The notes under the pieces are model-generated. The model ran no database searches. It was not told where the DNA came from and saw only the letters and a list, made by a program, of their open reading frames with translations. Positions 34,177 through 44,259 of a DNA stretch of 53,504 nt are shown one piece after another. How positions within the stretch are numbered: position 1 is the stretch's first letter; every line of letters begins with the position of its first letter. The position numbers and the translations under genes were made by a program. Source of the DNA: Pseudomonadota bacterium (GTDB lineage: Bacteria > Bdellovibrionota_C > UBA2361 > OMII01); the NCBI GenBank assembly GCA_026390555.1, contig JAPLFS010000055.1, positions 1 through 53,504 of the forward strand, written 5' to 3'.

Positions 34177-34929
34177 TTAAAGCCCAGAGGACACCTCGGC
34201 CAAGGCTGCCTCGATCAGGCGCTCAATAAAGGTCTGCTGCACATAACCAGCGCCGAAAAGATACTCTGCGGGCTCCCATCGTTGCAGAACTTCAGTCTTA
34301 TCCTTTCTAATCTCGACTTTTACCATCGAAGTTGCGAACTTCTTTACGGTAAAGATGTATCTAACCTCAAGCGCCTCGCCGTGGAAGCGGCAGGAGAGAT
34401 TTAGCTCGTCTACGAATGAGAGGCGCCGCGATTCGGGTGGTTTGAGCTTAACAGAGGTCCAGCCGTTCTTGGAGGTTTCGCCCCTGTTTACAAAGTTAAA
34501 AACCGTACCCATCGTCTCGAAGATGGTTCTGATATGAGGATGCACAGTAACGGTCAGTGGGAGCTGGCCGAGTAGGGCGATCTGAGCTGAATTTCCATAG
34601 AGTAGATATGGGCTCTGAGCCTTATCTGAGATAGGAGAGTTAATATCTAGGGTAAAGGTGTGCGAGAAACTCAGTTCAGCATGTGGAGCTAGCTCTGTGG
34701 CATGCTCAAGCTCACCCTGTTTGGTAACCTCAAATGCGCCGTCCTGCTTGGCCTTGACCTTTTTAAGAGCTCCTAGGGCCAAGTTTAGGGCGAGTGCGTC
34801 CAGTAGAACGAGAACAGAGCCGTGGTTCTTAATAACCATGCGACATGGCACAGCGGCCCCCTGATTAAAGGTGTCACCACTTACCTCTAGACGGAGCTCT
34901 AACGGTTGTTGAAGGAATAAGCCTCGCAT
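34177..34929 (-). CDS. Hypothetical protein, arrestin/Spo0M-like fold candidate
   Basis: A 250-residue beta-rich protein: PLELRLEVSGDTFNQGAAVP then CRMVIKNHGS near the N-terminus and later LTVTVHPHIRTIFETMG. The 'Lev.gdtfnqGe.v...v.i.n.gs' pattern is reminiscent of Spo0M and arrestin-like beta-sandwiches, but this is a weak, remembered likeness. No signal peptide or membrane segment is seen. The C-terminus (TFIERLIEAALAEVSS) is helical. The start is the ATG at 34929; no strong ribosome site was noted. Confidence 0.45.
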   Translation of the reverse strand: MRGLFLQQPLELRLEVSGDTFNQGAAVPCRMVIKNHGSVLVLLDALALNLALGALKKVKAKQDGAFEVTKQGELEHATELAPHAELSFSHTFTLDINSPISDKAQSPYLLYGNSAQIALLGQLPLTVTVHPHIRTIFETMGTVFNFVNRGETSKNGWTSVKLKPPESRRLSFVDELNLSCRFHGEALEVRYIFTVKKFATSMVKVEIRKDKTEVLQRWEPAEYLFGAGYVQQTFIERLIEAALAEVSSGL

Positions 34930-35099
34930 AACGAGGCGTTATAGCGCGAACGGCACGCCAATTAAAGGGTTGCCCTAGCTTGGGGCATCTGCCGAACATA
35001 CACCTTACTTAACGAGAACTAGAAAACTAATAAGCTATAATAGTGGGTAAAGGCCGTTAAGTACTACCGCCAAACACCACACCACACTACTATTTAGCC

Positions 35100-36209
35100 A
35101 TGCGCTCTGCCCATCCACCCGCTATTACCGCTGCTACGGCGACCGGCTCTCAACGGGTCTGGCTCCGTATCTCGGCGTTCCTATCGCTAAAGTCCCCCGC
35201 AACTCGCGTTACATACTCAGGGATAGTCAGTGAATGGTGCCGCTTTCTAGGCGCAGAGCCTGGCACAGCAAAGAGTGCTGCATTAATCGTTGCAGCCACA
35301 GATCTACACGCCATCGCATACCGCAAGTTCCTAGAGACCAAGCCGGGCGAAAAGCCCAGGTTTGACACCACTAGAGACCCCTCAAAGAGCTCCAGTGAGC
35401 TTACGCTGCAGTATCAATATGCTCGGGGCAAAAAGAAGGATGGCCTAGACGCGACTCAATCTAACGCTACGATCCATAAAAAGTTCGCTGCGCTGCGGCG
35501 CATCTACCGCATGCTTATAGCAAGCACGGTTGGAGTTATTGAGAACCCATTTGAGGCTGATAGGGTTCCCCCTCCCCCCAAAGACGCGGGGCGAAAGCGC
35601 CCTACTCAGATGATCGATTTTGATCTCGTTATGGAGATAATTAATCTCCCTGACGTTACAACGCCAAAGGGTCGCCGCGACCAAACTATCCTTGCAATTC
35701 TATTTGGTGGGGGCTTACGAAGAAGCGAGGTTATCGGGCTGCGAATCGGCGATGTTAAGCGCACCAGCTCCGGTACAACCTATCTTTACCTGCGTTATAC
35801 CAAGGCCAAGAGGGATGCCGAGCAGGCGTTACCATCTTGGGCCGCCGAGCCGCTTTGGAATCTAATTAAGGAGCGAAAGAAGGAGCGGGCTGCAGATGGT
35901 GATTATCTCTTTCTTGGATTTACCGGTAAGGGGGGCAAAACGGTTAACACTAGGCCTATCTCCGATACCGGACTATATCTACTCTTTAAGCAGTACTGCA
36001 TGGCGGCGGGAGCCGGCTCCTTTGCAACACCCCACTCCGCTCGCGCCACTGCTATTACAAAGCTACTGGCTGACGGCATTCCGCACCGCGAGGTGCAGGA
36101 GTTCTCGCGCCATTCCAGCATTCAGATGGTCGAATCGTACGACAAGCGCCGCTTTGACGTTGAGCAGAGCCCGGCCAAGGGCTTGGCGTTTGGAAAGAAG
36201 GGGAGCTAG
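35100..36209 (+). CDS. Tyrosine recombinase/integrase
   Basis: A 369-residue tyrosine recombinase. The core-binding domain spans roughly 20-140 and the catalytic domain 155-360. The catalytic arginine is in GGGLRRSEVIGL, a lysine in YTKAKRDAEQALP, HSARATAI gives the H-x-x-R pair, SRHSSIQMVESYDKRR gives the second histidine and the nucleophilic tyrosine. All six conserved positions are present, so it should be active. It could serve a mobile element; no cognate att site is identified, and it lies about 1.4 kb beyond the defence island without a clear link to it. A TATAAT lies upstream near 35035. Confidence 0.9.
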   Translation: MRSAHPPAITAATATGSQRVWLRISAFLSLKSPATRVTYSGIVSEWCRFLGAEPGTAKSAALIVAATDLHAIAYRKFLETKPGEKPRFDTTRDPSKSSSELTLQYQYARGKKKDGLDATQSNATIHKKFAALRRIYRMLIASTVGVIENPFEADRVPPPPKDAGRKRPTQMIDFDLVMEIINLPDVTTPKGRRDQTILAILFGGGLRRSEVIGLRIGDVKRTSSGTTYLYLRYTKAKRDAEQALPSWAAEPLWNLIKERKKERAADGDYLFLGFTGKGGKTVNTRPISDTGLYLLFKQYCMAAGAGSFATPHSARATAITKLLADGIPHREVQEFSRHSSIQMVESYDKRRFDVEQSPAKGLAFGKKGS

Positions 36210-36375
36210 GCGTCACTCTTCACCAGTTTTCCCTCTTTGTTGCCTAAAAAGGGAGGAAATCAGTAGAAAATTACATAATTTCAATCACTTAAATCTATCA
36301 AATTTCGAAAAGCATGCCGGCTTTTTAGAGCCCTGTGAACCTTAATCTCAGAGGATCTTAAGTTTTTCTGAGATC

Positions 36376-37314
36376 ATGTCGACCAATGTAGTTACTAAGG
36401 GCATTGGATCTATGTGGCATAACATAGAGAATAGAATAAGGGGCGTGGGCGCATATATAACGCTGATGCTATCGGTTTGCCTTTTTACCGTCATCTCTTC
36501 ACAGCATCTCTTAGCAGAAACTCCCGCAGAGTTTAAACCTGACGGCAACTGGCTAGCGACCGTTCAGAAAAATGCGGTAGGGAGCTCCGTATTTATCTGG
36601 AGTCACTGTATCGGCGGCGTCCTTCTGTGCCTGACGCTCATCGGAGTGCTTTTCGCCCCCTTCGATGCGAGCGCGCAAGGTAGTATCGGTACGGGAGCTT
36701 TATCTCAAACCGGTACGATAGCTACGGGGGCATGGCCTAGGGGCATGGCCATTTCTGCAGATGGTACTAATGTTTATGTTACAAATCATGACTCCAGAAA
36801 TCTATCGATATTTACACGCAACACCAGTACGGGAGCGTTGTCCGGCACGAGTACAATAGCTACGGGGTACAACCCTAGGGGCATAGCCGTTTCTGCAGAT
36901 GGTGCTAATGTGTATGTCGCAAATTATAGCGACAACAACCTATCGATATTTACACGCAACACCAGTACGGGAGCGTTGTCCGGCACGAGTACAATAGCTA
37001 CGGGGAGTTCCCCTCTCCTTGTGGCCGTTTCTGCAGATGGTGCTAATGTGTATGTTACGAATAACTCCGGGACTATATCGATATTCACACGCAACACTAG
37101 TAATGGAGCGTTATCTGGTACTAGTACAATAGCTACGGTAAACTTTCCTTTTGGTATGATTGTTCCAGCAGACGGTAATAATGTTTATGTCGTAGGTTCT
37201 AACTCCATATCTCTATTCTTACGCAACACTAGTACTGGAGCATTATCCACTATATATACACTCGGTTCTGGGGGGGGATTTTCCTACGGGCATAGCCGTT
37301 TCCGCAGACGGTAA
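36376..37314 (+). CDS. Secreted beta-propeller surface protein, N-terminal part (frameshifted)
   Basis: A 312-codon frame with two signal-like hydrophobic segments ([16 protein letters not shown] and [20 protein letters not shown]), then at least four blades of the YVTN/lactonase type, each '[31 protein letters not shown]...[10 protein letters not shown]'. The gene runs into G8 at 37270-37277 and ends 13 codons later. Deleting one G joins it to the frame of the next entry through [19 protein letters not shown], a further blade, so both are one gene of about 1154 codons in G7 form. Near-identical 66-bp segments at 36802 and 36940 show recent blade duplication. The best start is ATG 36376 or 36412. 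Confidence 0.65.
   Translation: MSTNVVTKGIGSMWHNIENRIRGVGAYITLMLSVCLFTVISSQHLLAETPAEFKPDGNWLATVQKNAVGSSVFIWSHCIGGVLLCLTLIGVLFAPFDASAQGSIGTGALSQTGTIATGAWPRGMAISADGTNVYVTNHDSRNLSIFTRNTSTGALSGTSTIATGYNPRGIAVSADGANVYVANYSDNNLSIFTRNTSTGALSGTSTIATGSSPLLVAVSADGANVYVTNNSGTISIFTRNTSNGALSGTSTIATVNFPFGMIVPADGNNVYVVGSNSISLFLRNTSTGALSTIYTLGSGGGFSYGHSRFRRR
37270..37277 (+). repeat. G8 homopolymer in coding sequence (possible phase switch)
   Basis: Eight consecutive G residues within the propeller gene. With eight the frame ends at 37314; with seven it would continue through a fifth blade into the TPT-repeat protein. Such tracts are the usual substrate for slipped-strand on/off switching of surface proteins, but may also be a sequencing or assembly error. 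Confidence 0.6.
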
Positions 37315-37348
37315 TAATGTTTATGTCGTAAATGTTAACTCGAACAAT

Positions 37349-39841
37349 TTGTATATGTTTACTCGCTATCATAATAATGAAGGTAACCGAACTATGGGAG
37401 AGTTGTCTCCTAGTAGTGTGATAACAATAAATCAAAATAATCCAAATGATACTAAAGCTATAATAATTCCAGCAGATGGTGCCAATGTTTATGTTGGGTC
37501 TTCTGATTTTAGTAGTCTATCAACATACACCCGCAACGCTAGTACTGGAACGTTATCTGGTACTAGCTACGGAGATGTATTTGGAGGAGGGCGTAGTCCG
37601 GTTGTTTCCCCAGATGGTACTAATGTTTATGGTTTAGGTGGCGGGAACACAGTCTCTATATTCACACGGACCTTGCCAACTCCAACGAGCACAGCAACCA
37701 ATACTCCAACTCAAACTCCGACCAATACACCAACAAGTACCCCTACAGTAACGCAAACTAACACTCCTACAAGCACGCCTACTACTACTCCAACTAATAC
37801 GCCCACAAACACTCCAACTAATACACCAACCAACACGCCAACTAATACTCCGACAAATACTCCTACTCGCACCCCGACAAACACACCAACTAATACACCA
37901 ACAAACACACCTACTAATACGCCGACAAACACTCCAACTAATACACCAACCAATACGCCAACTAATACACCGATAGCAACTTCAACTAGTACCCCAACTA
38001 ACACTCCAACGAATACACCCACAGCAACCCCAACTAACACTTCAACCAATACTCCAACCAGCACCCCACAGACTCCAACTCAGACTTCAACAAGCACGCC
38101 AACCATTACACCTACTAACACAGCGATTAACACTCCAACCACTACACCAACAAGCACACCAACTAATACTCCAACTCGCACACCAACAAGCACACCTACT
38201 AATACGCCCACTAACACTCCAACTATCACTCCAACCAACACTGCAACCGTTACACCGACTAGCACACAGGCCAATACACCGACAGTTACACCAACAAACA
38301 CTCCAACAAACTCACCGACTGCAACCTCAACTAATACACCTTCTAAAACTCCAATCACTACACCAACAAGCACACCTACTAATACGCCCACTAACACTCC
38401 AACTATCACTCCAACCAACACTGCAACCGTTACAGCTACTAGCACACAGGCCAATACACCGACAGTTACACCAACAAACACTCCAACAATAACTCCAACA
38501 ATAACTCCAACTATCACTGCAACAGCAACATCAACTTCGACACCAACAGCTACCCCAACTATCACACCAACCAATACACCAACGGCTACGCCAACGGCAA
38601 CTCATACGCCAACAACTACACCAACCAACACAGTGACTCCAACCGCTACACGAACAAACACAACAACATCAACTCCCACAGCCACGCCAACTAATACGCC
38701 GACCTCAACACCAACGACAACCCCAACTGCAACACCAACCAATACACCAACATTGACTCCTACCGTTACGCCGACCAGTACTATCACACCGACAGCAACT
38801 GCTACCGCAACATTTACGGATACTCCGATTAACCGCGATGTTAACGTTTTCGGATCTGCGCGGATTGATTTAACCCCGCTAGCTTACATGCCGCTCGACT
38901 TTAACGGAGCCGTTGTAACAACCGACGAGCTTGGAGCCTTCGCTGTTATCCTAAAAGATAACAATGAGTACAAGATCTCCTCTGGTTTGCCAGCCAATTT
39001 AGGGGGAGTAGCCGCTATATCCTTTGCCGATATACTTGAATCTGGTGCGAGCCTTGCCGAACGTAGCCCTGTAATTATACCGATGCAGAGAAACGTTCGT
39101 CTTGACGGCCCCGTTTGTCGAGTTCTGCGAAACGATGCTATAGAGCTGGCGTTCTTCCCGTACGAGAATACAACTAGCTCGATTCCAGGCTTGCCGGATG
39201 GCGTTCAAATAGAGGTTCCTCTTATTTACAACAAACTCAATCAGATTTTCTCACCTATAGATAATCCTAATCCAGCCCCAGTACCTGAAACGCTCTTCGC
39301 CATCGGTATGCAGGGGTTTGCACGAGAGCTCTCAGCTTTTGCAACCAGCACAGGCACATATGCTGTCACATGGAACTTTCTTGGAGAGCAGGCTATTATC
39401 GACGGAGCACTTAAAATCTGTGCAGATCGAGGAATAAGCGAACCCTGCACTCCAACTGACGAGCAGGCGCTCAAAGAGATCTGGATCTATACGAGCAAGA
39501 TAATCATCAATCAAATTATCAATTCCCACAAACTGGCAACAAACAAAACATGGCGGCCAGATCCAGCTAACCGTCTAGTTATCATCAACCGTGGATCAGC
39601 TGTCCTAGCCGCTCTTAGACAGCAAATCTCTACTTATTACAACACGTACACTTGCCAGGTTCTAACGGCGGAGTGCCGCACTATCAAGGTAGATAAAAAG
39701 AAGATAAACGCTCTATTTAATCGACTCTACAAAAAAACTCCTAAGGGGCTTGAGTCCCTGCATAACGATAAAGTCGAGCGCAAGAAGGGTCTTTTAGATC
39801 TACTCAATAAGCTTCCCAAAAATGTAGCGAGCTGCGATTAG
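37349..39841 (+). CDS. TPT-repeat surface protein, C-terminal part (frame-2 of the propeller gene)
   Basis: An 830-codon frame with a TTG first start; it is almost certainly the continuation of the propeller gene. It begins with propeller sequence, then from about 37676 to 38830 is a long run of T-P-T-x-T-P-T units (x = N, D, S, A, R, I), a probable extended, possibly glycosylated stalk. The last 330 residues form a conserved domain that has a transthyretin-like beginning ([20 protein letters not shown]), then CRVL, C-x7-C-x-PTDE and Y-x-C-x5-EC cysteines, ending in NVASCD. The same domain closes the paralogue at 49700. The extracellular anchoring or adhesion role is inference. Confidence 0.7.
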   Translation: MYMFTRYHNNEGNRTMGELSPSSVITINQNNPNDTKAIIIPADGANVYVGSSDFSSLSTYTRNASTGTLSGTSYGDVFGGGRSPVVSPDGTNVYGLGGGNTVSIFTRTLPTPTSTATNTPTQTPTNTPTSTPTVTQTNTPTSTPTTTPTNTPTNTPTNTPTNTPTNTPTNTPTRTPTNTPTNTPTNTPTNTPTNTPTNTPTNTPTNTPIATSTSTPTNTPTNTPTATPTNTSTNTPTSTPQTPTQTSTSTPTITPTNTAINTPTTTPTSTPTNTPTRTPTSTPTNTPTNTPTITPTNTATVTPTSTQANTPTVTPTNTPTNSPTATSTNTPSKTPITTPTSTPTNTPTNTPTITPTNTATVTATSTQANTPTVTPTNTPTITPTITPTITATATSTSTPTATPTITPTNTPTATPTATHTPTTTPTNTVTPTATRTNTTTSTPTATPTNTPTSTPTTTPTATPTNTPTLTPTVTPTSTITPTATATATFTDTPINRDVNVFGSARIDLTPLAYMPLDFNGAVVTTDELGAFAVILKDNNEYKISSGLPANLGGVAAISFADILESGASLAERSPVIIPMQRNVRLDGPVCRVLRNDAIELAFFPYENTTSSIPGLPDGVQIEVPLIYNKLNQIFSPIDNPNPAPVPETLFAIGMQGFARELSAFATSTGTYAVTWNFLGEQAIIDGALKICADRGISEPCTPTDEQALKEIWIYTSKIIINQIINSHKLATNKTWRPDPANRLVIINRGSAVLAALRQQISTYYNTYTCQVLTAECRTIKVDKKKINALFNRLYKKTPKGLESLHNDKVERKKGLLDLLNKLPKNVASCD

Positions 39842-40149
39842 TTACTATCCACAAGGCCTGTGGTCACATTGGTATGGTCACATTAGTACGGGGTTACTTT
39901 TGGTCCACAATGCGGCGAAGCCCTGGGACCGCTGTTCTCCAGAACGGCTTGGTATAAATTCAAGCGTGTGATTCCTTTCATGGCCGACACTAGAGTCCGA
40001 TGCGCCCAGAACTCACGCCGCACCCAATAAGATAACTATGCTCCCGAATTGTAAGAGAGGGAGAAAGAACGCTCATGGCTCAATTATAGCAGATTAAGTG
40101 CTTAATTAGGGCTATCTGCTCACTAGAAAATACTAACTCAACACCAAAA
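39842..40149. other. Noncoding stretch between TPT protein and DEAD-box gene
   Basis: About 380 bp lie between the TPT-protein stop and the DEAD-box stop; the last 50 are a terminator listed separately. Just after the TPT stop is a CCACA-AGGCC-TGTGG hairpin (39849-39863), then TGGTCACATT occurs twice (39861-39870 and 39875-39884). No gene, tRNA or promoter is recognised in the rest. Confidence 0.4.
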
Positions 40150-40199
40150 GAAAAGGCGCCAAGCCCATCGGGTACTCACCCTCTGGACTTAGCGCCTCT
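40150..40199 (-). terminator. Rho-independent terminator of the DEAD-box gene
   Basis: On the minus strand, AGGCGCTAAG pairs with CTTGGCGCCT, followed by TTTTCTTTT. The stem (arms 40188-40197 and 40154-40163) lies about 25 bp after the helicase stop. A GTCC/GGGC inner match lengthens it. Confidence 0.75.
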
Positions 40200-40221
40200 T
40201 GCTTAATCTGAATCGCAACGC

Positions 40222-42159
40222 TTAATCGTAACGTGGAGTACGTGGTGTTCGCTCAGAGCGCTGGCCATCACGGGGCCCACTGCTACGGGGCCCGCTGCTA
40301 CGAGGGCCACTGCTACGGGGTCCGCTGCTACGAGGGCCGCTGCTACGGGGCCCACTGCTACGAGGACCGCGTGGCGCCTCACTACGAGCTCCATCAGCAT
40401 TACCGCTACCTCGGCGGAATCCACCGCCACCCACACCCCTACCGCCACGTGCAGCTTGTGGGCGATCAGTACGGGGCTCCGAACGATCTATAAAATGAGA
40501 CTCCTTTGGACGAAACACGTGCTGACTGTCAGGTTGGATATCCTGCTGACCACGGAACTCCCGCTGCGGACGCTCGCTAGGTTGGCGATCTCCGCCGCGC
40601 CTATCGTTACGACCACGATCGCCACCAAAACCACGATCCGGACGTGCGAATCTCTCAGAGCTACCGCCATCCCTAGCAGGACGCTCGCGACGCTCGCCAA
40701 CTGGCGCTCGGCTTCCAACACCCTCAGCACTACGCCCACGTGGACGGTCCGAGCTAAATGATGGCCGATCTGAGCTGGAACGCTCGCGACGCTCACCACC
40801 AAACGATGGAGCTGGACGCTCCGAGCGCTCATCGCGCCCTACGGCGCGGGGAGCACGGGGAGCACTGCGCTCACCACCACGACCAGCAGGACGTCCAGCA
40901 CCACGACGATCGTCACTACGACCACCTGCGCCGCGACCACCAGCACCGCGCGGAGCACGACGCTCACGCGCCTCGCCCATATCGATAGAGGACTCATTGG
41001 TATCGGTATCATTTCCAACGGCTGCATTAAGGCGCGTAATCGGCGCCTTAAGCCAACGCTCAATCGAACGCACTAGCTGTAGATCATCACGAGTTACAAA
41101 TGAAAGAGCATCGCCCGTTCTTGAGGCACGACCAGCTCTCCCAGTTCGGTGAATATAGGCATCAAGGGTGTCCGGCATATCGTAGTTAACTACGTGCGTA
41201 ATGCCCTCAACGTCGATACCACGTGCTGCGATATCGGTTGCAATCATAACGCGGTAGTACCCATCCTTAAAACCTGCCAATGCGCGCGAGCGCTGGGCCT
41301 GCGAGAGGTTTCCGTGTAGCGATGTTGCCTTAACTCCGTTATCAGCGAGCTTCTCGCCTAGGCGCTTCGCCGTATGCTTCATCTTTGTAAATACTACAAC
41401 CAACGCCTCAGAATTATCCCGTATCCATGCGCTAAGGGTTTCAGGCTTCTTTGTCTGTTGTACGGTGTACATAGAGTGCGAAACGGTTGCGAGCGCCGAT
41501 TCCGTTTTTACACGCACGATGGTTGGATTGTTCAGGACCTCTTTTGTAAGAACCTGAATCTCATCGGGCATCGTAGCGGAAAAGAGCATCGTTTGACGCT
41601 TTGCAGGAAGCGCCTTAATTATGTGCTTAATGTCAGGAAGGAATCCCATGTCCAACATGCGATCTGCCTCGTCAAGAACGAGCATATCAACCTGAGATAG
41701 ATCGACTGTGCGACCCTGCATGTGATCCTTAAGACGACCTGGGCATGCCACTACGATACCTGGCTTACCACGCAATGAGCCTATCTGATTACGGTGAGAA
41801 ACTCCCCCGTAAACCGTACAGCTCTTAATACCGGTACGCCCAGCGAACATCTTAATTACATCGTTAATCTGCTCAGCAAGTTCACGCGTTGGCGCTAGGA
41901 TCAGAGCGCGAGTCGCCTTCTCCTTTGAACCACTTAGTTTCTGTAGGATCGGAAGGATAAATGCTGCCGTTTTTCCAGTTCCGGTCTGCGCTAATCCGAT
42001 TAAGTCACGCCCCTCAATTACAAGCGGAATAGCCTGCTCCTGAATCGGTGTAGGTGTAACGTATCCAACTGAACTAATCGTCTCTTTGAGAAACGGAGCA
42101 AGTGGAAGATCGTCAAAGGTTATGGAGCGGATCTCTGCCGCTGTTTGCGAAGCTGTCAT
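40222..42159 (-). CDS. DEAD-box RNA helicase with RGG/SSGPR-rich tail
   Basis: A 645-residue ATP-dependent RNA helicase of the RhlE/DeaD type. Motifs: TPTPIQ (35-40, Q motif), AQTGTGKT (57-64), APTREL (89-94), DEAD (163-166), SAT (194-196), the ARGID motif in DIAARGIDVEG and HRTGRAGR. The last 260 residues are rich in R, G and S, with RGG-type clusters, and end in six SSGPR units (40271-40371, 15-bp repeats), then SERTPRTPRYD. Such tails bind RNA non-specifically and can drive condensation. It is probably involved in ribosome assembly or RNA decay, perhaps in the cold. It is not overlapping with the second DEAD-box gene; a terminator lies between. Confidence 0.9.
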   Translation of the reverse strand: MTASQTAAEIRSITFDDLPLAPFLKETISSVGYVTPTPIQEQAIPLVIEGRDLIGLAQTGTGKTAAFILPILQKLSGSKEKATRALILAPTRELAEQINDVIKMFAGRTGIKSCTVYGGVSHRNQIGSLRGKPGIVVACPGRLKDHMQGRTVDLSQVDMLVLDEADRMLDMGFLPDIKHIIKALPAKRQTMLFSATMPDEIQVLTKEVLNNPTIVRVKTESALATVSHSMYTVQQTKKPETLSAWIRDNSEALVVVFTKMKHTAKRLGEKLADNGVKATSLHGNLSQAQRSRALAGFKDGYYRVMIATDIAARGIDVEGITHVVNYDMPDTLDAYIHRTGRAGRASRTGDALSFVTRDDLQLVRSIERWLKAPITRLNAAVGNDTDTNESSIDMGEARERRAPRGAGGRGAGGRSDDRRGAGRPAGRGGERSAPRAPRAVGRDERSERPAPSFGGERRERSSSDRPSFSSDRPRGRSAEGVGSRAPVGERRERPARDGGSSERFARPDRGFGGDRGRNDRRGGDRQPSERPQREFRGQQDIQPDSQHVFRPKESHFIDRSEPRTDRPQAARGGRGVGGGGFRRGSGNADGARSEAPRGPRSSGPRSSGPRSSGPRSSGPRSSGPRSSGPRDGQRSERTPRTPRYD

Positions 42160-42364
42160 GTAATGGGCCTTATCAAATGGAGACTGGCGATGCCCCGGCG
42201 CAACTCAGACTCAAGTATTGTTTATGTAGCAAAGGTCTGTGATTGCGATAGGGCGCCCGGTGGGCCATTAAGGCAGGCCCATCGATGTAGGCCAAGAGAA
42301 CTTCACTAAGATGTTCGGAGCCTAGCACGTATTAACCGGTTAAGGAATACACGGCGCAGACCGT

Positions 42365-42390
42365 TAAAAAAGCCCATATTAAAAGGGCTA
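42365..42390 (-). terminator. Rho-independent terminator of the second DEAD-box gene
   Basis: Minus-strand AGCCC, a loop TTTTAATAT, GGGCT, then TTTTTT. It starts about 10 bp after the stop of the 42400-43581 gene, so it separates the two helicase units. Confidence 0.7.
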
Positions 42391-42399
42391 TAACTACTC

Positions 42400-43581
42400 T
42401 TAACTAGCTACGACTATAGGCTTTTGATCTGGTAACGGCACCTCAGTCAGGACTATAGGAAGTTTTTTCTGCAGAGAATAAAACGCAGAGAAGTCCTGTG
42501 GCCCAACTAGCGAGAGCGCCTTTCCGGACCTTCCGGCGCGCCCCGTTCTACCAGTTCTATGAACATAGGTCTCAGGCAATTCATGAATTGCGTAATTAAC
42601 AACGAGCTCAAGCTCCTGAACATCTATACCACGCGCAGCTACATCTGTAGCGATTAGAAGCTTAAGCTCACCTGAGCGAAAACGATCCATCGTACTCTCG
42701 CGGTCCTTCTGCGAAAGGTCTGAATTAAGACGCTCCGGCTCGAAGCCACGCCTACGAAGCAGGATCTCAACCAGCTCTGTATCCGATTTAGTATTACAGA
42801 AAACTATAGCGCTGCGCGGCTTAAACTCAGACAGAAAGCCCGCAAGTGCCGTAGCCTTGCTTGTAAGCCCGCCATCAACACGCGAGAACAGGTGCTCAAT
42901 CTGCGGAAGCCTATCCTCAAGAACCTCAAACTCAATCCGCTTGGGATTCTTAAGGAACGAGTTTGCTAATATGCCTACACGGGGCGTTATAGTTGCGCTA
43001 AAGAACATCCCCTGACGATCCTTTGGCAACCTAGCTAGTATGGCGCGCACCTCCTCAACAAACCCCATTGAAAGCATCTCATCGGCTTCATCAAGCACAA
43101 ACATGCGGCACTCTTTAAGTACGATCTCACCCTGCTGAATTAGATCCATCAGGCGGCCAGGAGTTCCAACAACTATGCGCGGATCGTTACGCAGATCGCG
43201 CACCTGGCTAGCTTGCTTTACCCCTCCGATAATACAGGCAGGCTGAACATCAGGCAGCATGGTGGTAACAACATTTCTCACCTGTACCGCCAGCTCGCGT
43301 GTCGGGGCAATAATAAGAGCAAAGGTTTCTTTGACATCTCCGGCATCAAGCAACTTAGAAAGAATTGGCAATACAAACGCCAAGGTCTTTCCACTCCCGG
43401 TCTGCGCCTGTGCGATAACATCATGCCCTTCCAGCACAACAGGTATCGAGCCGCGCTGCACAGGGGTTGGGATAACTATTGAGAGCTCTGTGAGCTTATC
43501 TCTAATTACCTGGTGCTTAACGAGGGAAAAAAAGGATTCATCTGAGGGGGGCGTATTAGGGCTCTGGTTTTCTGGGGTCAT
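42400..43581 (-). CDS. DEAD-box RNA helicase, compact
   Basis: A 393-residue DEAD-box protein consisting of the two RecA-like domains only. It has TPVQRGSIP (Q motif), AQTGSGKT (58-65), APTREL, GTPGRL, DEAD in VLDEADEML, FSATITP, a TDVAARGIDVQE motif and HRTGRTGRAGRSG. The core resembles DeaD/RhlB-type helicases, but without an accessory tail the substrate is not predictable. It is oriented like the first helicase gene; each has its own terminator. Its upstream side is the long gene-free stretch. Confidence 0.88.
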   Translation of the reverse strand: MTPENQSPNTPPSDESFFSLVKHQVIRDKLTELSIVIPTPVQRGSIPVVLEGHDVIAQAQTGSGKTLAFVLPILSKLLDAGDVKETFALIIAPTRELAVQVRNVVTTMLPDVQPACIIGGVKQASQVRDLRNDPRIVVGTPGRLMDLIQQGEIVLKECRMFVLDEADEMLSMGFVEEVRAILARLPKDRQGMFFSATITPRVGILANSFLKNPKRIEFEVLEDRLPQIEHLFSRVDGGLTSKATALAGFLSEFKPRSAIVFCNTKSDTELVEILLRRRGFEPERLNSDLSQKDRESTMDRFRSGELKLLIATDVAARGIDVQELELVVNYAIHELPETYVHRTGRTGRAGRSGKALSLVGPQDFSAFYSLQKKLPIVLTEVPLPDQKPIVVAS

Positions 43582-44093
43582 ACACGTTTTAGTTGCGTCG
43601 CGCTGCTGTCACACCCCCGAGGTTAACGTGGGGTCCATGCGACTTAATCATTAATGCACCGTGGGTTCTCTATCGCTACTGGGCCCCTTGCTTTCCGGAA
43701 CCCAAGTCATCTATCTCTCGCTAGCGGCGCCTTGTTATTTATCGGCTACGCTACGCATGTTGGCTATGCCAGCCCTCCCCCGGTATCGGTGCGTTTCTAT
43801 CCAGGAGATCTCGGCAGGACTAGTGCGTATATACCTAAATACGCTAACAGTTTCCCCGATTATTACAATCAATTGAAAACTAGCTCTCCACTATCCTACC
43901 TTTATTATAACACAGATTGTTCAATTAAGATACCGACCCTCTTGAACGCTGCTGTATAGGGTAAGTAATTCACCCTTCAGTCTCTATCTGCTCCGATCTA
44001 TCAGTATTAGATTTTACACGCTACTTATTTTAGGTGCTTTTATAGAACAATATGTTGGGTTGTTTCTTAATTTGCGTTACTCTGTGCTGTTCG

Positions 44094-44106
44094 TGTTCTT
44101 TAACAA
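44094..44106 (+). promoter_or_regulatory. boxA-like antitermination element
   Basis: TGTTCTTTAACAA is one base from the boxA core (TGCTCTTTAACA) of E. coli rRNA leaders. It lies 154 bp before the ATG of the 162-aa gene and a strong hairpin lies between them. A single site without rRNA may be chance. Confidence 0.35.
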
Positions 44107-44182
44107 GATCCATATGGGTAGTGCCTTAACGATATAAGGTTTTTTCATGCCGATATACCCCTTGCGTTCATAAGCAGTTGCG

Positions 44183-44225
44183 ACTGACCCCTTAAGCTCT
44201 CTAGTAGAGAACTTGAGGGGTCAGT
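44183..44225 (+). other. Strong leader hairpin
   Basis: ACTGACCCCTTAAGCTCTCT (44183-44202) can pair with its near-perfect complement at 44206-44225 (two mismatches) around AGT. There is no T-run after it and it precedes the ATG at 44260 by 34 bp, so it may shape mRNA stability or regulation rather than end transcription. Confidence 0.5.
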
Positions 44226-44259
44226 TGTTCCTATTTGCTCATGAATAAAGGAGTTCATC

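Larger units (their letters stand above)
43582..44259. other. Gene-free 678-bp stretch with boxA-like site and hairpin
   Basis: No convincing gene: frames on both strands give unlikely proteins. It holds a boxA-like TGTTCTTTAACAA at 44094-44106 followed by ATCCATATGGGTAGTGCC, resembling rRNA leaders, but no rRNA. After it comes the short ORF MPIYPLRS (44146-44172). A 20-bp stem follows (ACTGACCCC at 44183, GGGGTCAGT ending 44225) in the leader of the next gene. Confidence 0.4.

Noticed and set aside
35100-36209. Recombinase as the integrase of the defence island
   Set aside because: It is 1.4 kb outside the right repeat with two host-type genes between, and the flanking repeats are far longer than att cores.
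37676-38830. CRISPR-like short tandem repeats
   Set aside because: The 12-bp units are in frame (T-P-T-x), have no unique spacers of constant length and no leader or cas genes; they are coding repeats.
39849-39884. Hairpin and repeated TGGTCACATT after the TPT gene as a terminator
   Set aside because: The stem has only five base pairs and there is no T-run.
43582-44259. Frames 43654-43959 and 43661-43876 as genes
   Set aside because: They overlap each other in different frames, lack ribosome sites and family features, and have no consistent codon use.
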